Part shown: positions 11,590-20,409 of the stretch, piece by piece | How positions within the stretch are numbered: the stretch's first letter is position 1 | Layout of the letters: each line of letters opens with the position of its first letter | Assembly (NCBI RefSeq): GCF_004770765.1 | Contig: NZ_RQFK01000007.1 | Span: forward strand, 248,001 to 312,000 | Direction: 5' to 3' | Source: Leptospira noumeaensis | GTDB taxonomy: Bacteria; Spirochaetota; Leptospiria; Leptospirales; Leptospiraceae | DNA: 64,000 nucleotides | The notes under the pieces: generated by a model | Database searches by the model: none | The model's input: the letters and a program-made list of their open reading frames with translations, nothing else | What the model was told of the DNA's origin: nothing | Made by a program: the position numbers and the translations under genes

Positions 11590-12678
11590 TTGGAACCTAG
11601 AGAATTTTTCATAGAAGACCGATTGGAACGATTCCGCCTAAAGGCATTTTGCAATTTAGGGGAGAGTGGGCTTGGTTTTTTTCGTTTAGAAGAAGTGCTA
11701 GGGATGGCAAATGTTTCTGTCTCGGAACTTTTGGACATTCCGATGAATGATGCACCGAACCAAGGTTCCCTGGAATTACGAAAGGCAATTGGAAATTTGT
11801 ATCCCGGTGTTTCACCAAACCAAGTCCTTGTCACTACGGGAACAGGGGAGGCCTTATACCTAACCTTTCATCTCGCAGTAAAACCAGCCACTAAGGTAGC
11901 TCTCGTTTGGCCGGCCTTCCAGGCTCTCTATGAAATTCCAAAAATGCTCGGAGCAGAGATCATCAAAGTTTCTCATGAGGCCGCATTCCTAACTTCTACT
12001 TGGAAAGAAATTGATGCTGATCTTTATATCTTAAACCATCCTCACAATCCTACTGGAAAAACGTTTCCAGATTCCGAATGGGAGGCTCTTCTCGGTTGGT
12101 TTCGCGAAAAAAAGAAACAAGTTCTCTTTGATGAACACTACCGGTTTTTACCAGGTGCGGGATTTATGGGAAAGACAGGTGTGGATACAAACCATTCTTT
12201 TTATGGAACTGGTTCCTTTACTAAATGTTTTGGAGTTACAGGGCTTAGGGTAGGATGGCTTATTGCAGAAGAATCTTTTATAGCAAGGGCACGTTCCTTT
12301 AAAGATTACTTAACTCATACTGTTTCTCCCATTTCCGAACGAATTGCACTGGGACTTTTGGAAAATAAAGAATCGTTTTTACCGGCCATCCAATCTAGGG
12401 TGCGAAATAATATTACTAGCTTTACTTCTCTTTGGAAGGAACTTCCACACACCAAGTCCTTCACGGCACCACAAGGGGGGCTTGTGGGTTGGCTGAAATT
12501 AGAACCAGGAATTTCTTCCGAAGTTTATGCCGATCGGCTTTTTGAAAGAACAGGTGTGTTTGTTCTTCCTGGATCTAATTTTGAAGAAGAAGGTTTCCTT
12601 CGCATTGGATTTGGGGAAAGAGAAGAGAGGATGGCGGAAGGCCTTCTTCGGTGGAGAGAATGTACGGATCTCATTTAA
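11590..12678 (+). CDS. Class I/II PLP-dependent aminotransferase
   Basis: 362 residues from a TTG start. The N-terminal segment FRLKAFCNLGESGLGF is part of the family pattern, which supports this early start over the internal ATG. Fold-type I landmarks: TTGTGEALYLTF, LNHPHNPTGK (carboxylate/PLP contact), FDEHYRF (PLP pyridine Asp), TGSFTKCFGVTGLRVGW with the Schiff-base Lys near residue 212, and LRIGFGE. The sequence resembles the small aspartate/capreomycidine-synthase-like aminotransferases, but the amino donor is not readable. The 3' end overlaps the next gene by 19 bases. Confidence 0.85.
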   Translation: MEPREFFIEDRLERFRLKAFCNLGESGLGFFRLEEVLGMANVSVSELLDIPMNDAPNQGSLELRKAIGNLYPGVSPNQVLVTTGTGEALYLTFHLAVKPATKVALVWPAFQALYEIPKMLGAEIIKVSHEAAFLTSTWKEIDADLYILNHPHNPTGKTFPDSEWEALLGWFREKKKQVLFDEHYRFLPGAGFMGKTGVDTNHSFYGTGSFTKCFGVTGLRVGWLIAEESFIARARSFKDYLTHTVSPISERIALGLLENKESFLPAIQSRVRNNITSFTSLWKELPHTKSFTAPQGGLVGWLKLEPGISSEVYADRLFERTGVFVLPGSNFEEEGFLRIGFGEREERMAEGLLRWRECTDLI

Positions 12679-13418
12679 AGTCTAGCCTCCAACTGTTTCC
12701 TGGGATTGGTGAAAAAAAAGAGAAACAACTGTTTGGTGTTGGTGTTTATGATTGGGAATCTCTCATCCAATACCAAAAACAAAAAAATGATCCGATCCTT
12801 CCTTCTGTTTCCATTTTAGAGGAACGCCTCGAAGAGTTAGAAGATGAATTGTCCGAAGCCAATTTTTCCTTTTTTACGACTGAACTTCCGAGTCTTGAAT
12901 ACTGGAGGTTATGGCAAAATTTTCCCGAACGATTTTGTTTTTTAGACATTGAAACCACAGGCATTTCGGAATCCTCAGTCACTACAGTTGTGAGTCTCTA
13001 CCAAGACAAACGAATGTTAACTTTTGAAAGGGGGAAAGATTTAGAATTTCTTTTTGATTCTATTTCTCCTGAAGATATCCTTGTGACTTACAATGGGAAA
13101 AGGTTTGATGTCCCCTTTTTAGAAAGGGAATTTCGTTACCGAGTCAAAAATCCGCAACTGGATTTAATGAATCTTTTGCATTCCATTGGAATCAAAGGAG
13201 GGCTTAAAAAATCGGAAGTGATCCTTGGTCTGGTTCGGCCCGATGAAATAGCAGGAATGGATGGAAGACAAGCACCACTCCTTTGGTTTGAATACCAAAG
13301 GACTAATAACAAAGAAGCCTTGGAAAAACTAATCGCTTATAACAGAGAAGATACTAAAAATTTAGAAATTGTTTTAGAAAAAACAATAGATCGCCTAACA
13401 GAAAACCGTTTGTTTTAG
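12660..13418 (+). CDS. RNase H-like (YprB-type) DEDD exonuclease domain protein
   Basis: About 252 residues from the ATG at 12660, which has GGAG at good spacing inside the preceding gene; a GTG three codons upstream is the alternative. The N-terminal 25 residues (LFPGIGEKKEKQLF) look like a helix-hairpin-helix. The main domain has DEDD exonuclease motifs: FLDIETTG, TYNGKRFDVPFL, a DLMNLLHS motif and YNREDTKNLE. This matches the ribonuclease-H-like family represented by B. subtilis YprB. Nuclease action on DNA or RNA is inferred. Tail-to-tail with the CBS gene, sharing the bases TTAG at the stops. Confidence 0.8.
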   Translation: MYGSHLKSSLQLFPGIGEKKEKQLFGVGVYDWESLIQYQKQKNDPILPSVSILEERLEELEDELSEANFSFFTTELPSLEYWRLWQNFPERFCFLDIETTGISESSVTTVVSLYQDKRMLTFERGKDLEFLFDSISPEDILVTYNGKRFDVPFLEREFRYRVKNPQLDLMNLLHSIGIKGGLKKSEVILGLVRPDEIAGMDGRQAPLLWFEYQRTNNKEALEKLIAYNREDTKNLEIVLEKTIDRLTENRLF

Positions 13419-13846
13419 TGTGGCCCGTACATATACTCTCTGAGTATACTCATCTCCGCTTGGGTTCTTGTTAGTTTTGTTTTGACTGCATCTCCAATGG
13501 AAATAAGACCAATGATTTTATCACCATCAAGGACTGGCATATGGCGGAACCTTTTGGTGATCATATTGTTTAAGATATCATCTACGTCTTCATCGGGACC
13601 TGCCACAGTGAGTTGAGTGGTCATCACATCTTTTAGTTTGATTTTGTCTAGGTTGGCATGGTCTTTGGCGACCACTCGCATGAGATCTCGTTCCGTAAAA
13701 ATTCCCACCAGTTTTCCCTGAAAGGTCACAATGAGAGATCCTACTTTTGCACCTACCATCATCTGGGTGGCTTCCAATACATTTCTATCTTCTTCGATGG
13801 AAAGAACAGAGGACGCTTTGTCTTTTAGAATATCTTTTACGGACAT
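13415..13846 (-). CDS. CBS-domain pair protein
   Basis: 143 residues made of two CBS motifs (a Bateman module). The first is around residues 8-60 with VGIFTERDLMRVVA, the second around 72-125 with RHMPVLDGDKIIGLISIGD. Such stand-alone proteins bind adenine nucleotides and regulate partner proteins; no partner is apparent here. It lies downstream of the tRNA-Ala gene on the same strand, with 73 bases between. Confidence 0.88.
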   Translation of the reverse strand: MSVKDILKDKASSVLSIEEDRNVLEATQMMVGAKVGSLIVTFQGKLVGIFTERDLMRVVAKDHANLDKIKLKDVMTTQLTVAGPDEDVDDILNNMITKRFRHMPVLDGDKIIGLISIGDAVKTKLTRTQAEMSILREYMYGPH

Positions 13847-13919
13847 GTCTCAAGATTTATAGGAATGGAAGTGAGATAGCAAGAATTTTTTAAACAGAGA
13901 CGATTGTGAAACGGGTTTT

Positions 13920-13992
<73 letters not shown>

Positions 13993-14001
13993 GTATCATA
14001 A

Positions 14002-14075
14002 TGGGCCTGACAAGATTTGAACTTGTGACCCCTCGCTTATCAAGCGAGTGCTCTAACCAACTGAGCTACAGGCCC
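14002..14075 (-). tRNA. tRNA-Ile (anticodon GAT)
   Basis: Minus-strand cloverleaf of 74 nt. The acceptor stem is GGGCCTG/CAGGCCC, the anticodon loop TTGATAA gives anticodon GAT, and the T arm contains AGTTCAAATCT. No CCA is encoded. The Ile-Ala order is the one usually found in 16S-23S spacers, but no rRNA sequence is adjacent. Confidence 0.97.
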
Positions 14076-14156
14076 GGGATACGAACAGTATTTTTCGAGA
14101 GGGGTCTATGGGCAATCTTTTTTTAAGATTATTTTAAGAAAGTATTCTAGAAAAAA

Positions 14157-15329
14157 TTAGAGTGAAATTTCTAAGATTAAGTCATCTAACAAGAGTAATG
14201 CCGATGGATTCCATTGGAAAACTCCATCCTCGAGTCGGCAGAGTCCTTTTTTTTCCCAACCTTCAATGGTTTTTAAATATTTGGATTTTGATTTTGTATC
14301 CAAATAGGTTTCTATAAAATCCAAATACCGAAAGGGTGAAAACAAACGAAATAACGTGAGACTTAGTTCCGTAGATGGATCAATTGTTTCATACTTGGTA
14401 GATGTTTCTTTTTTCTGATAGAGACCGGAATTCCTCGGATTCCCGTACCGGTGTCCTGCAATCATTCCATGAGCTCCAGGACCAATTCCTAAATAAGGTT
14501 CATAAGTCCAATACTTCAAATTGTGTAAAGATTCAAAACCAGGTTTTGCATAATTGGAAACTTCGTACCAATTGTAACCATATTTCTTTAGTATCTCAGG
14601 CAATTGGATTAGGATTTCGGATTGTAGGTTTTCTTCCGGTTCTGTTTTTTTGTGATCGATTACATCGCGAGAGTATTTGGTTCCCTTTTCCAATGTTAAA
14701 GAATACAAACTCAAATGAGGAAGGCCTGCCTTTAGAAAAAGTGATAAGTCAGATAAAAATGAATCTTTCGAAACACCGGGAATTCCATACATCAAATCAA
14801 TTCCCACACGTTCGATGGGAGATTTGGTAAGTACCTCTACAAGTGCATGATAACGGTCTGCATCATAATGACGCCCGAGGAATTCGAGTCCTTTTTTTTC
14901 TAAGGTTTGGACTCCCACATTCACTCGGTTGATGCCAATAGAATCGTATTCGAAAAGGAGATCTGAACTCAAATCTTCAGGATTCACTTCGATGGATATT
15001 TCTGGGTTGTCTGAAAAAGAAAACTCGGAACGTAAAAAATCTAATAGTTCTTTCCAATGTTTTGCGGAGGCCTTGGAAGGAGTCCCCCCACCAAAAAACA
15101 CAGTATCAATGCTGCGGTTTTTAATTTCTGGAAAATGATTTACTCTATCTAAAATTTCTTTTTTGTAGGACTGGAAAAGCGACTTTTCATCGTTAGCTGA
15201 GGCCGCTCCAATTCCTTCAGAATAAAAATCACAATAATCGCATTTTTTAAAACAATAGGGGAAGTGGACATAGACACCTAAATACGAATTTCGGACTTGC
15301 CAGATTGACTCTTTGTTTAATAATTCCAT
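14157..15329 (-). CDS. hemW: HemW-like radical SAM protein (coproporphyrinogen III oxidase family)
   Basis: 390 residues. The N-terminal radical SAM motif reads YCFKKCDYCDFYS, that is C-x3-C-x2-C followed by D-F; true HemN oxidases have C-x-C at the end, so this fits HemW, a heme chaperone for respiratory enzymes. Other family segments are VFFGGGTPS, SIEVNPEDL, RVNVGVQTL and GIGPGAHG. Cytoplasmic, 4Fe-4S and SAM dependent. Its start codon is only 3 bases from the start of the divergent gene, so its promoter must lie inside that gene. No good Shine-Dalgarno is visible. Confidence 0.88.
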   Translation of the reverse strand: MELLNKESIWQVRNSYLGVYVHFPYCFKKCDYCDFYSEGIGAASANDEKSLFQSYKKEILDRVNHFPEIKNRSIDTVFFGGGTPSKASAKHWKELLDFLRSEFSFSDNPEISIEVNPEDLSSDLLFEYDSIGINRVNVGVQTLEKKGLEFLGRHYDADRYHALVEVLTKSPIERVGIDLMYGIPGVSKDSFLSDLSLFLKAGLPHLSLYSLTLEKGTKYSRDVIDHKKTEPEENLQSEILIQLPEILKKYGYNWYEVSNYAKPGFESLHNLKYWTYEPYLGIGPGAHGMIAGHRYGNPRNSGLYQKKETSTKYETIDPSTELSLTLFRLFSPFRYLDFIETYLDTKSKSKYLKTIEGWEKKGLCRLEDGVFQWNPSALLLLDDLILEISL

Positions 15330-15332
15330 GGT

Positions 15333-15815
15333 ATGAAAGGATTTCTATGGACTCTTTTTGTTTTAGGAATCGTTACCTCATCTATCCTTTCACAGACACT
15401 TGTAGAACCAAATCAAAACTTTGTTTGGGAAAATTTTTCTTTTGTTTTTCCAGAGCCAGTGGTGGTCAAATCTGAATCCACTATGAGTAAAAAACTCACA
15501 GTTTATCCTGCCAAACGAGATGGGTTTTTTATGGTAATTCGAACTTTGCCATGGAAAGAACCCAAAGAAAATCAATCCGTTTGGATGGATTCCGTATTTA
15601 ACAAAGGAATTGAACCCAAACAATTTCAAAAAAAAGTCGGCGATCGAAACTTTCAAATTTTTCAGGCAGACCAGGTGAGAAACCAAAACGCACTTCGTAA
15701 TCAAGTATGGATTGGTTTGGACTCAAGTCCCGGTTTATGGATCTGGATCCAATGGAAGAGTGACCGAAAAGATCTGACTGAATTCTTCGAATCCAACCTG
15801 TTTCTTCCGCTTTAG
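15333..15815 (+). CDS. Exported protein of unknown function
   Basis: 160 residues, not recognised. A signal peptide is clear: MKGFLWTLFVLGIVTSSILS followed by QT at a likely cleavage site. The mature part is basic and aromatic-rich, with a central VIRTLPWKEPKE segment and WIGLDSSPGLWIWIQW near the end; one-domain beta-rich structure is plausible. The start lies 3 bases from the divergent hemW start, and no Shine-Dalgarno is seen. The tRNA-Ile2 gene follows 61 bases downstream. Confidence 0.65.
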   Translation: MKGFLWTLFVLGIVTSSILSQTLVEPNQNFVWENFSFVFPEPVVVKSESTMSKKLTVYPAKRDGFFMVIRTLPWKEPKENQSVWMDSVFNKGIEPKQFQKKVGDRNFQIFQADQVRNQNALRNQVWIGLDSSPGLWIWIQWKSDRKDLTEFFESNLFLPL

Positions 15816-15876
15816 GCTCCAATCTTTTGTTTTGTGCTTGTCTCTACTTATTTCCCCGAAAGATTGGAAGTCAGTG

Positions 15877-15950
15877 GGGCCTATAGCTCAGTTGGTTAGA
15901 GCAGCAGACTCATAATCTGCGGGTCGAAGGTTCGAGCCCTTCTGGGCCCA
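15877..15950 (+). tRNA. tRNA with anticodon CAT, probably tRNA-Ile2 (lysidine type)
   Basis: Cloverleaf of 74 nt: acceptor GGGCCTA/TGGGCCC, D arm TAGCTCAGTTGGTTAGAGC, anticodon loop CTCATAA, T arm GGTTCGAGCCC; discriminator A and no CCA. It is not the initiator, because the first pair is G-C. The acceptor stem has C4-G69 and C5-G68, known positive determinants for TilS lysidine synthase, and the body resembles other bacterial tRNA-Ile(CAT). I therefore favour Ile2 over elongator Met. Confidence 0.75.
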
Positions 15951-15976
15951 CAAAACAGGAAAGGTAGCGATATTCT

Positions 15977-16552
15977 ATGGAGTTTTATGAAGTAAAAATC
16001 TCTGATATCAGCTTGACCAATGTCGGCTTTGCTGTTTTCCTACGTCCGAAAGATTCGGAAGACAAACGTGTGGTTCCTATCTTTATTGGACCTTTAGAAA
16101 CACATTCCATTACCACTGTGATCGATGGAACCAAACCCCCAAGACCAATGACACATGACCTTATGTTGTACATGTTGACTTCCCTTGGTGCCACAGTTCT
16201 CAAAATCACCATAGAAGAAATCATCGATAGTACGTTTTATGCAAAGATCCAACTCCAAAAAGAGGACGAGGTCATTACATTGGATGCAAGGCCATCTGAT
16301 TCCATTGCTCTTGCTTTACGTGCAAATGCTCCCATTTTTATCGCAAAATCTGTGTTAGATGAGACGGGGATCATTATGAAGGAAGAGGATATGCAAGGGG
16401 AAAGTATTTCTTCAGAGAAAAAAATCCAAGCCCTCCCAAAATCCAATCTGCAAATTTTAGAAGAAACCTTAGAAAATGCTCTGAAAACAGAAGATTACGA
16501 AACAGCTGCCAAAATCAGAGACCAAATCAAAAAGTTAATCGAAAACAGTTAA
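15977..16552 (+). CDS. Bifunctional nuclease (BFN/DUF151) family protein with UVR motif
   Basis: 191 residues. Residues 1-135 are a DUF151/BFN domain, with VVPIFIGPLE, RPMTHDLMLYML and ARPSDSIALALR. The last 40 residues (LEETLENALKTEDYETAAKI) form a UVR-type helical pair, as in UvrB/UvrC and ClpC-associated proteins. Plant BFN proteins have DNase/RNase activity; bacterial activity is not well established. Starts 26 bases after the tRNA with an AGGAAAGG ahead of it, and is followed by a terminator. Confidence 0.85.
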   Translation: MEFYEVKISDISLTNVGFAVFLRPKDSEDKRVVPIFIGPLETHSITTVIDGTKPPRPMTHDLMLYMLTSLGATVLKITIEEIIDSTFYAKIQLQKEDEVITLDARPSDSIALALRANAPIFIAKSVLDETGIIMKEEDMQGESISSEKKIQALPKSNLQILEETLENALKTEDYETAAKIRDQIKKLIENS

Positions 16553-16583
16553 GGCAGAACCCTGTCTTAACTATGTCACATAG

Positions 16584-16609
16584 AAAATTCGTACTTGCGA
16601 ATTTTTTAA
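16584..16609 (+). terminator. Rho-independent terminator after the BFN gene
   Basis: Perfect 8-bp inverted repeat AAAATTCG / CGAATTTT with a 6-base loop, followed by TTAATT. It lies 31 bases after the stop of the BFN/UVR gene. A+T-rich stem, so moderate strength. Confidence 0.6.
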
Positions 16610-16682
16610 TTGTAATCCCCACTTTTTCTTCTTACACTTAGAATCCAAAAATAGGTGCGTTTGCCCTTTGTAGGAAAGTTGT

Positions 16683-17048
16683 ATGGAAAAATTGGTTATG
16701 GATGTTGTCAATGCTGGAATCGCTCTCTTTCGTTCCGGTGAAGAAAAGTTAAAAACCGCTGTTGTTGATTTAGAAAAAGTTTATAATGATCTGAAGTCAA
16801 AAGGTGAATTGGACAAATCGGCTGAATCTCAAAAGATTCGTGACCTGTTGAACAAAACAATTGCGGATGCACAAGATGCTATTGGTAAAACTAACGCAAG
16901 TTACGATGAAGTTCTCGCTAAACTTCAAACAAACTATCAATCCATTTACCAACAAATTGATACAGCAATTCCTCCACAAGTAAAGGAAAAGCTAAAACAA
17001 ACGTTAGATGAATTGAAAGCTTTGATTGAAAAAGCAAAAACTAAGTAA
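16683..17048 (+). CDS. Phasin-like helical protein
   Basis: 121 residues, almost entirely predicted helix with heptad-like spacing. The N-terminus (MEKLVMDVVNAGIALF, then KLKTAV) and the Lys-rich end (LKALIEKAKTK) resemble polyhydroxyalkanoate granule-associated/phasin-type proteins, known in several Leptospira annotations. No PHA synthase is nearby, so granule binding is inference. Good Shine-Dalgarno (AGGAAAG). It is flanked by terminators on both sides, so it is probably transcribed alone. Confidence 0.65.
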   Translation: MEKLVMDVVNAGIALFRSGEEKLKTAVVDLEKVYNDLKSKGELDKSAESQKIRDLLNKTIADAQDAIGKTNASYDEVLAKLQTNYQSIYQQIDTAIPPQVKEKLKQTLDELKALIEKAKTK

Positions 17049-17078
17049 ATCTTAGAAAATTCCAGAGAATTTAGGAAA

Positions 17079-17108
17079 AAGCCATAGAGATTTCTGTGGC
17101 TTTTTTTA
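17079..17108 (+). terminator. Rho-independent terminator after the phasin-like gene
   Basis: Stem AAGCCATAGA / TCTGTGGCTT (one G-T pair) with a short loop, then TTTTTT. Classical form; separates the phasin-like gene from the MFS gene. Confidence 0.85.
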
Positions 17109-17131
17109 TTTGTGCTTAGAGATTTGTCTAG

Positions 17132-18412
17132 ATGAGTCCGTCCCCCAAACGAATCAAATTCATACTTTTCCTCATTGTTTTTACCGACATGATGGGTTTT
17201 TCTCTTTTGTTCCCTCTTTTCCCTAAAACATTAGAATTTTTCTTATCCAAAGGGGATGATGTTCTGTTCAGAATGTTCTATTCTGCGGCAAACTATTTAT
17301 CTTTTGGCGGGGATACAAAATATACCTTTGTATTGTTTGGTGGGATACTTGGAAGTATCTACAGTTTTTTACAGTTCATTGCAGCTCCCATTTGGGGAAG
17401 ATTTTCTGACCATTCCGGTAGACGAGCCATTTTATTATTCACCACATTCGGAAACACAATTGGATACCTTCTATGGTTGTTTTCTTCGCAGTTTTGGATG
17501 TTTGTACTCAGTCGCGTGATCACAGGAATGATGGGTGGGAATTTGTCTGTGGCATCGGCCGCAATGGCTGACCAAACCGATGAAAAATCCAGAGCCGCTG
17601 GGATGGGGTTTCTCGGAGCAGGGATTGGTCTTGGTTTCGTAATGGGTCCACTTCTTGGAGGAATCAGTTCCCAGTGGACTTTTTTAGATTCCTTTTACAA
17701 GGATGGGTCTGTCGTTGTTTTTCCGGCTTCGGCTTTATTTGCCATTTTGGTATCTGTCCTTACAGTCATTCTTGTTTTTGTTTTTTTACCACATAACAAA
17801 CCAGAAGTGGTTCCAGAAAAAGAAATCCATCCCTTTCTTTCTTTGAAAAAAATAGAATCCAGAAATTTAGTCCGTATTTCTTTACTCAATTTGTTATTTG
17901 TACTTAGTTTTTCTGGATTTGAATTTGTTGTGAATTTTTTTCTATCAGATCATTTCCAGTTTTCCCCAAAAGAGATTGGATTTACTTTTTTATACATAGG
18001 AATCATCATCATACTTGTGCAAGGTGGTGTGGTTCGTAGGCTTTCCGGAAAAATTTCGGAAAAACGAATTTCGCTTTATGGGGCAATCCTTGTTGTGGTG
18101 GGAATGGGTTTACTTGTAAGTTTTGGAACCAGTTACCTGGGACTATTTACTTCTCTTTTCTTTTTAGCTTTTGGAAGTGCTCTGGTGAACCCTGGACTTT
18201 CTTCTTTTGCATCACTTGAAAGTGGGAAAGGGGATTTAGGAAGGTCACTTGGTCTCTTCCGAAGTTTTGGATCCCTCGGAAGAGCAGTGTCCCCAGTCGT
18301 ATTTTCGTTGTTATACTTTCAAAAAGGGCCTAGTTTGGCGTTTTTTGTATCTTTTGTTTTACTGATTGGATTTGGATTTTTACTCGTTACCCAAAAAGAA
18401 AAAACAACTTAA
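17132..18412 (+). CDS. Major facilitator superfamily transporter
   Basis: 426 residues with about 12 membrane segments. The MFS motif A is visible as WGRFSDHSGRRAILL between helices 2 and 3, and helix 5 has the motif-C-like GAGIGLGFVMGPLLGG, typical of drug:H+ antiporters of the TetA/MdtG type. A stretch of about 30 residues between helix 1 and 2 (FLSKGDDVLFRMFY and following) is longer than usual. Substrate unknown; a drug/metabolite efflux role is inferred from motif C. Its stop shares TTAA with the convergent ACT-repeat gene. Confidence 0.85.
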   Translation: MSPSPKRIKFILFLIVFTDMMGFSLLFPLFPKTLEFFLSKGDDVLFRMFYSAANYLSFGGDTKYTFVLFGGILGSIYSFLQFIAAPIWGRFSDHSGRRAILLFTTFGNTIGYLLWLFSSQFWMFVLSRVITGMMGGNLSVASAAMADQTDEKSRAAGMGFLGAGIGLGFVMGPLLGGISSQWTFLDSFYKDGSVVVFPASALFAILVSVLTVILVFVFLPHNKPEVVPEKEIHPFLSLKKIESRNLVRISLLNLLFVLSFSGFEFVVNFFLSDHFQFSPKEIGFTFLYIGIIIILVQGGVVRRLSGKISEKRISLYGAILVVVGMGLLVSFGTSYLGLFTSLFFLAFGSALVNPGLSSFASLESGKGDLGRSLGLFRSFGSLGRAVSPVVFSLLYFQKGPSLAFFVSFVLLIGFGFLLVTQKEKTT

Positions 18413-19032
18413 AGAAAATATTCTAACTTCGCGCGAAGCATAGGAAACATCAATTTTTCATCCAACTTCTCACCTGTAAGCGAAGTTCGGAGGAGAAAAC
18501 TATCTCTAATTTTTCCATCAAAACTATTGGCGGTAAAACTAATGATATCGATTCCTAAATGAAATAGGGATTCTGTAATTTGAAACAAAATTCCCGGCGT
18601 GTCTTTCATTCGTAAATCCATCACGGTAAAGTCGGATGAAATGGGGTTATAGAGTTTGAGTGTTGCCTCTGTATCTCCCACTTTACGAACAAGAACTTCC
18701 TCTTTTGCATTTTCACGTAAGTACATCGCCACGGTTTTCCCTTCATAAAAAAGAGAATAGAGGTCGGTTCGGATTTGAGACAAAAGTTCTTCTGTCATTT
18801 CTCCTCCGTCCCAACTCCTAATCACAAATAGATCTTGGACATGACCATCACTCGCAGTTTCTGCCACCGCTTCTAAAATATCCCAACCGTGGTTGTAAAG
18901 TACTGAGGTCACGCGGTAGAGGATTCCCAAATCATCTTGGGAAAGAGAGATTTTGAGTAGGGTTGTATCTTTTCTTGGGACACAAGAAACATGTAGGATG
19001 GGTTTTTTGATTTCTTGCATAGTTTCTGCCAT
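18409..19032 (-). CDS. Tandem ACT-domain regulatory protein
   Basis: 207 residues from the ATG at 19032, which has GGGAG correctly placed; an ATG eight codons upstream lacks this. Two ACT domains are visible: residues about 20-100 (SQDDLGILYRVTSVLYNHGW) and about 130-205 (KDTPGILFQITESLFHLGID). The arrangement recalls the C-terminal sensor of GlnD, but with no catalytic domain. Likely an amino-acid or nitrogen-status sensor; ligand unknown. It overlaps the MFS gene stop by four bases. Confidence 0.8.
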   Translation of the reverse strand: MAETMQEIKKPILHVSCVPRKDTTLLKISLSQDDLGILYRVTSVLYNHGWDILEAVAETASDGHVQDLFVIRSWDGGEMTEELLSQIRTDLYSLFYEGKTVAMYLRENAKEEVLVRKVGDTEATLKLYNPISSDFTVMDLRMKDTPGILFQITESLFHLGIDIISFTANSFDGKIRDSFLLRTSLTGEKLDEKLMFPMLRAKLEYFL

Positions 19033-19154
19033 AGAACTCTCCCTTAAAATCGGCATTTTGCTTAGAACTTAAACAAACGGTGGCAGGAAAGACCCTAACC
19101 GGTTCTAAAATAGCCGTTCCCTAACGAATTTGCAAAAAAGATGCCAAGTGTTCG

Positions 19155-20309
19155 TTAGAAGGAAAATTTTGCTCCGAGCATCACAGATTGCACATTTTGG
19201 GCCACTACAGCTTCCACTGTGAGTTTGGTGATGAGAGCATTGATTTCGATCCCTGCGATGAGAAAGTTTGTGGTATTAGGTGCTTGTGCCTTCCCACTGA
19301 GGTCCATGGTGAGGGTTCCTGTTTTTGTTTGGCCAAGGGCAGAAGAGGGGATAAGGGCTGCAATTTCAGGAGAGAGAGAGGCTGAAATGGCAGATGAATC
19401 CAAAGCCAAAGTTAAGGGGCCCGAACGAGTTAAATTGAGAGTGGAACTACCAAAGTTCATAGCGGTTCCCGCACCAGCAAAGATTGTAAAAAAATAAAAC
19501 ATACGAAAACCGGTCCGAATGTCTAGGGGTACACTTGTGACCGTACTCGAATAGTTAAACGTTGTGGATCCACCCCAGGTTCCGATGGCAGGACCTAAAG
19601 TTAAGGTTTGGGATTTGTTATCGTTATAAGTGACATCAATGACTTGTCTTTGGTAGTGGAGACCAAGTCCCATGGAGATTCCTGAAAATTCAAAAAGACC
19701 AATTCCATCAGAGTAATTTTCTATAATATGAAATCTTAAAGTAAATCCACCGTTTGTAATGTCTCCACCAAGTTCTACGTTTTTGTTTTGCGCTTCGACT
19801 GCTTTCTGAACATCACCTTGTGCAAAGTTGAATTTGAATCCATGAAGGTATAAATTAAATCTGTGTAGGAAAGTTTTGAGTTCCGGTTCTGTATCGGATG
19901 GCCCTCCACCCATAAGCCAACCAAGGTTTACCGCAACAATAAAGTTAGGTGCAAGGGATGCTCCTACATTGGGAAGTTTTTGAAAACTTAAACTTTGGTA
20001 AGCCACGTTGATATCTTCTTTTTGTTGGCCAGCAACTGTCATACCCACACCGACTTGGAACCGGTTCACAATCCCCGGGCCCATTAGGGATGAGTTGATG
20101 TTGGAGATGACTGCTGCCTCAGACATTGTCGCAAGGACTTTGTCTGTATATTGGAGTTGGAGCGCGGTGTCTACGCTGTTGATTTGTGATTGGATGGTTG
20201 TCGGGAGAATGGTACAAGCATCCCCCGTACAAGTTACTTTTGCCTGAAGGGAATTCACAAGGAGACTCGAACTGATTGTAAGTAAAAGAACACCTATTCG
20301 GAATTTCAT
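19155..20309 (-). CDS. Leptospiral outer-membrane-type beta-barrel protein
   Basis: 384 residues from the ATG at 20309, preceded by AGGGGTGAT. The signal peptide MKFRIGVLLLTISSSLLVNS is followed by LQA and cleavage before KVTC. The mature protein is rich in alternating beta-like strands and ends in GAKFSF, a C-terminal Phe typical of BAM-inserted barrels. I cannot assign a named family, although its features are like conserved Leptospira surface proteins. Residues CTGDAC near the mature N-terminus could form a disulphide. The gene stands alone with 123 bases upstream to the ACT gene. Confidence 0.7.
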   Translation of the reverse strand: MKFRIGVLLLTISSSLLVNSLQAKVTCTGDACTILPTTIQSQINSVDTALQLQYTDKVLATMSEAAVISNINSSLMGPGIVNRFQVGVGMTVAGQQKEDINVAYQSLSFQKLPNVGASLAPNFIVAVNLGWLMGGGPSDTEPELKTFLHRFNLYLHGFKFNFAQGDVQKAVEAQNKNVELGGDITNGGFTLRFHIIENYSDGIGLFEFSGISMGLGLHYQRQVIDVTYNDNKSQTLTLGPAIGTWGGSTTFNYSSTVTSVPLDIRTGFRMFYFFTIFAGAGTAMNFGSSTLNLTRSGPLTLALDSSAISASLSPEIAALIPSSALGQTKTGTLTMDLSGKAQAPNTTNFLIAGIEINALITKLTVEAVVAQNVQSVMLGAKFSF

Positions 20310-20409
20310 ATCACCCCTATTATACCAAATATCGGAGATTGGTCTATGCTTTCTTAACAAATGGAGGTGGTTCTATTTCCTAGTTTACAAGCTAGATTTT
20401 CAGTAGAAA

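Noticed and set aside
15877..15950. Reading the CAT tRNA as initiator tRNA-Met
   Set aside because: Positions 1-72 form a G-C pair and there is no run of three G-C pairs at the anticodon stem base typical of initiators.
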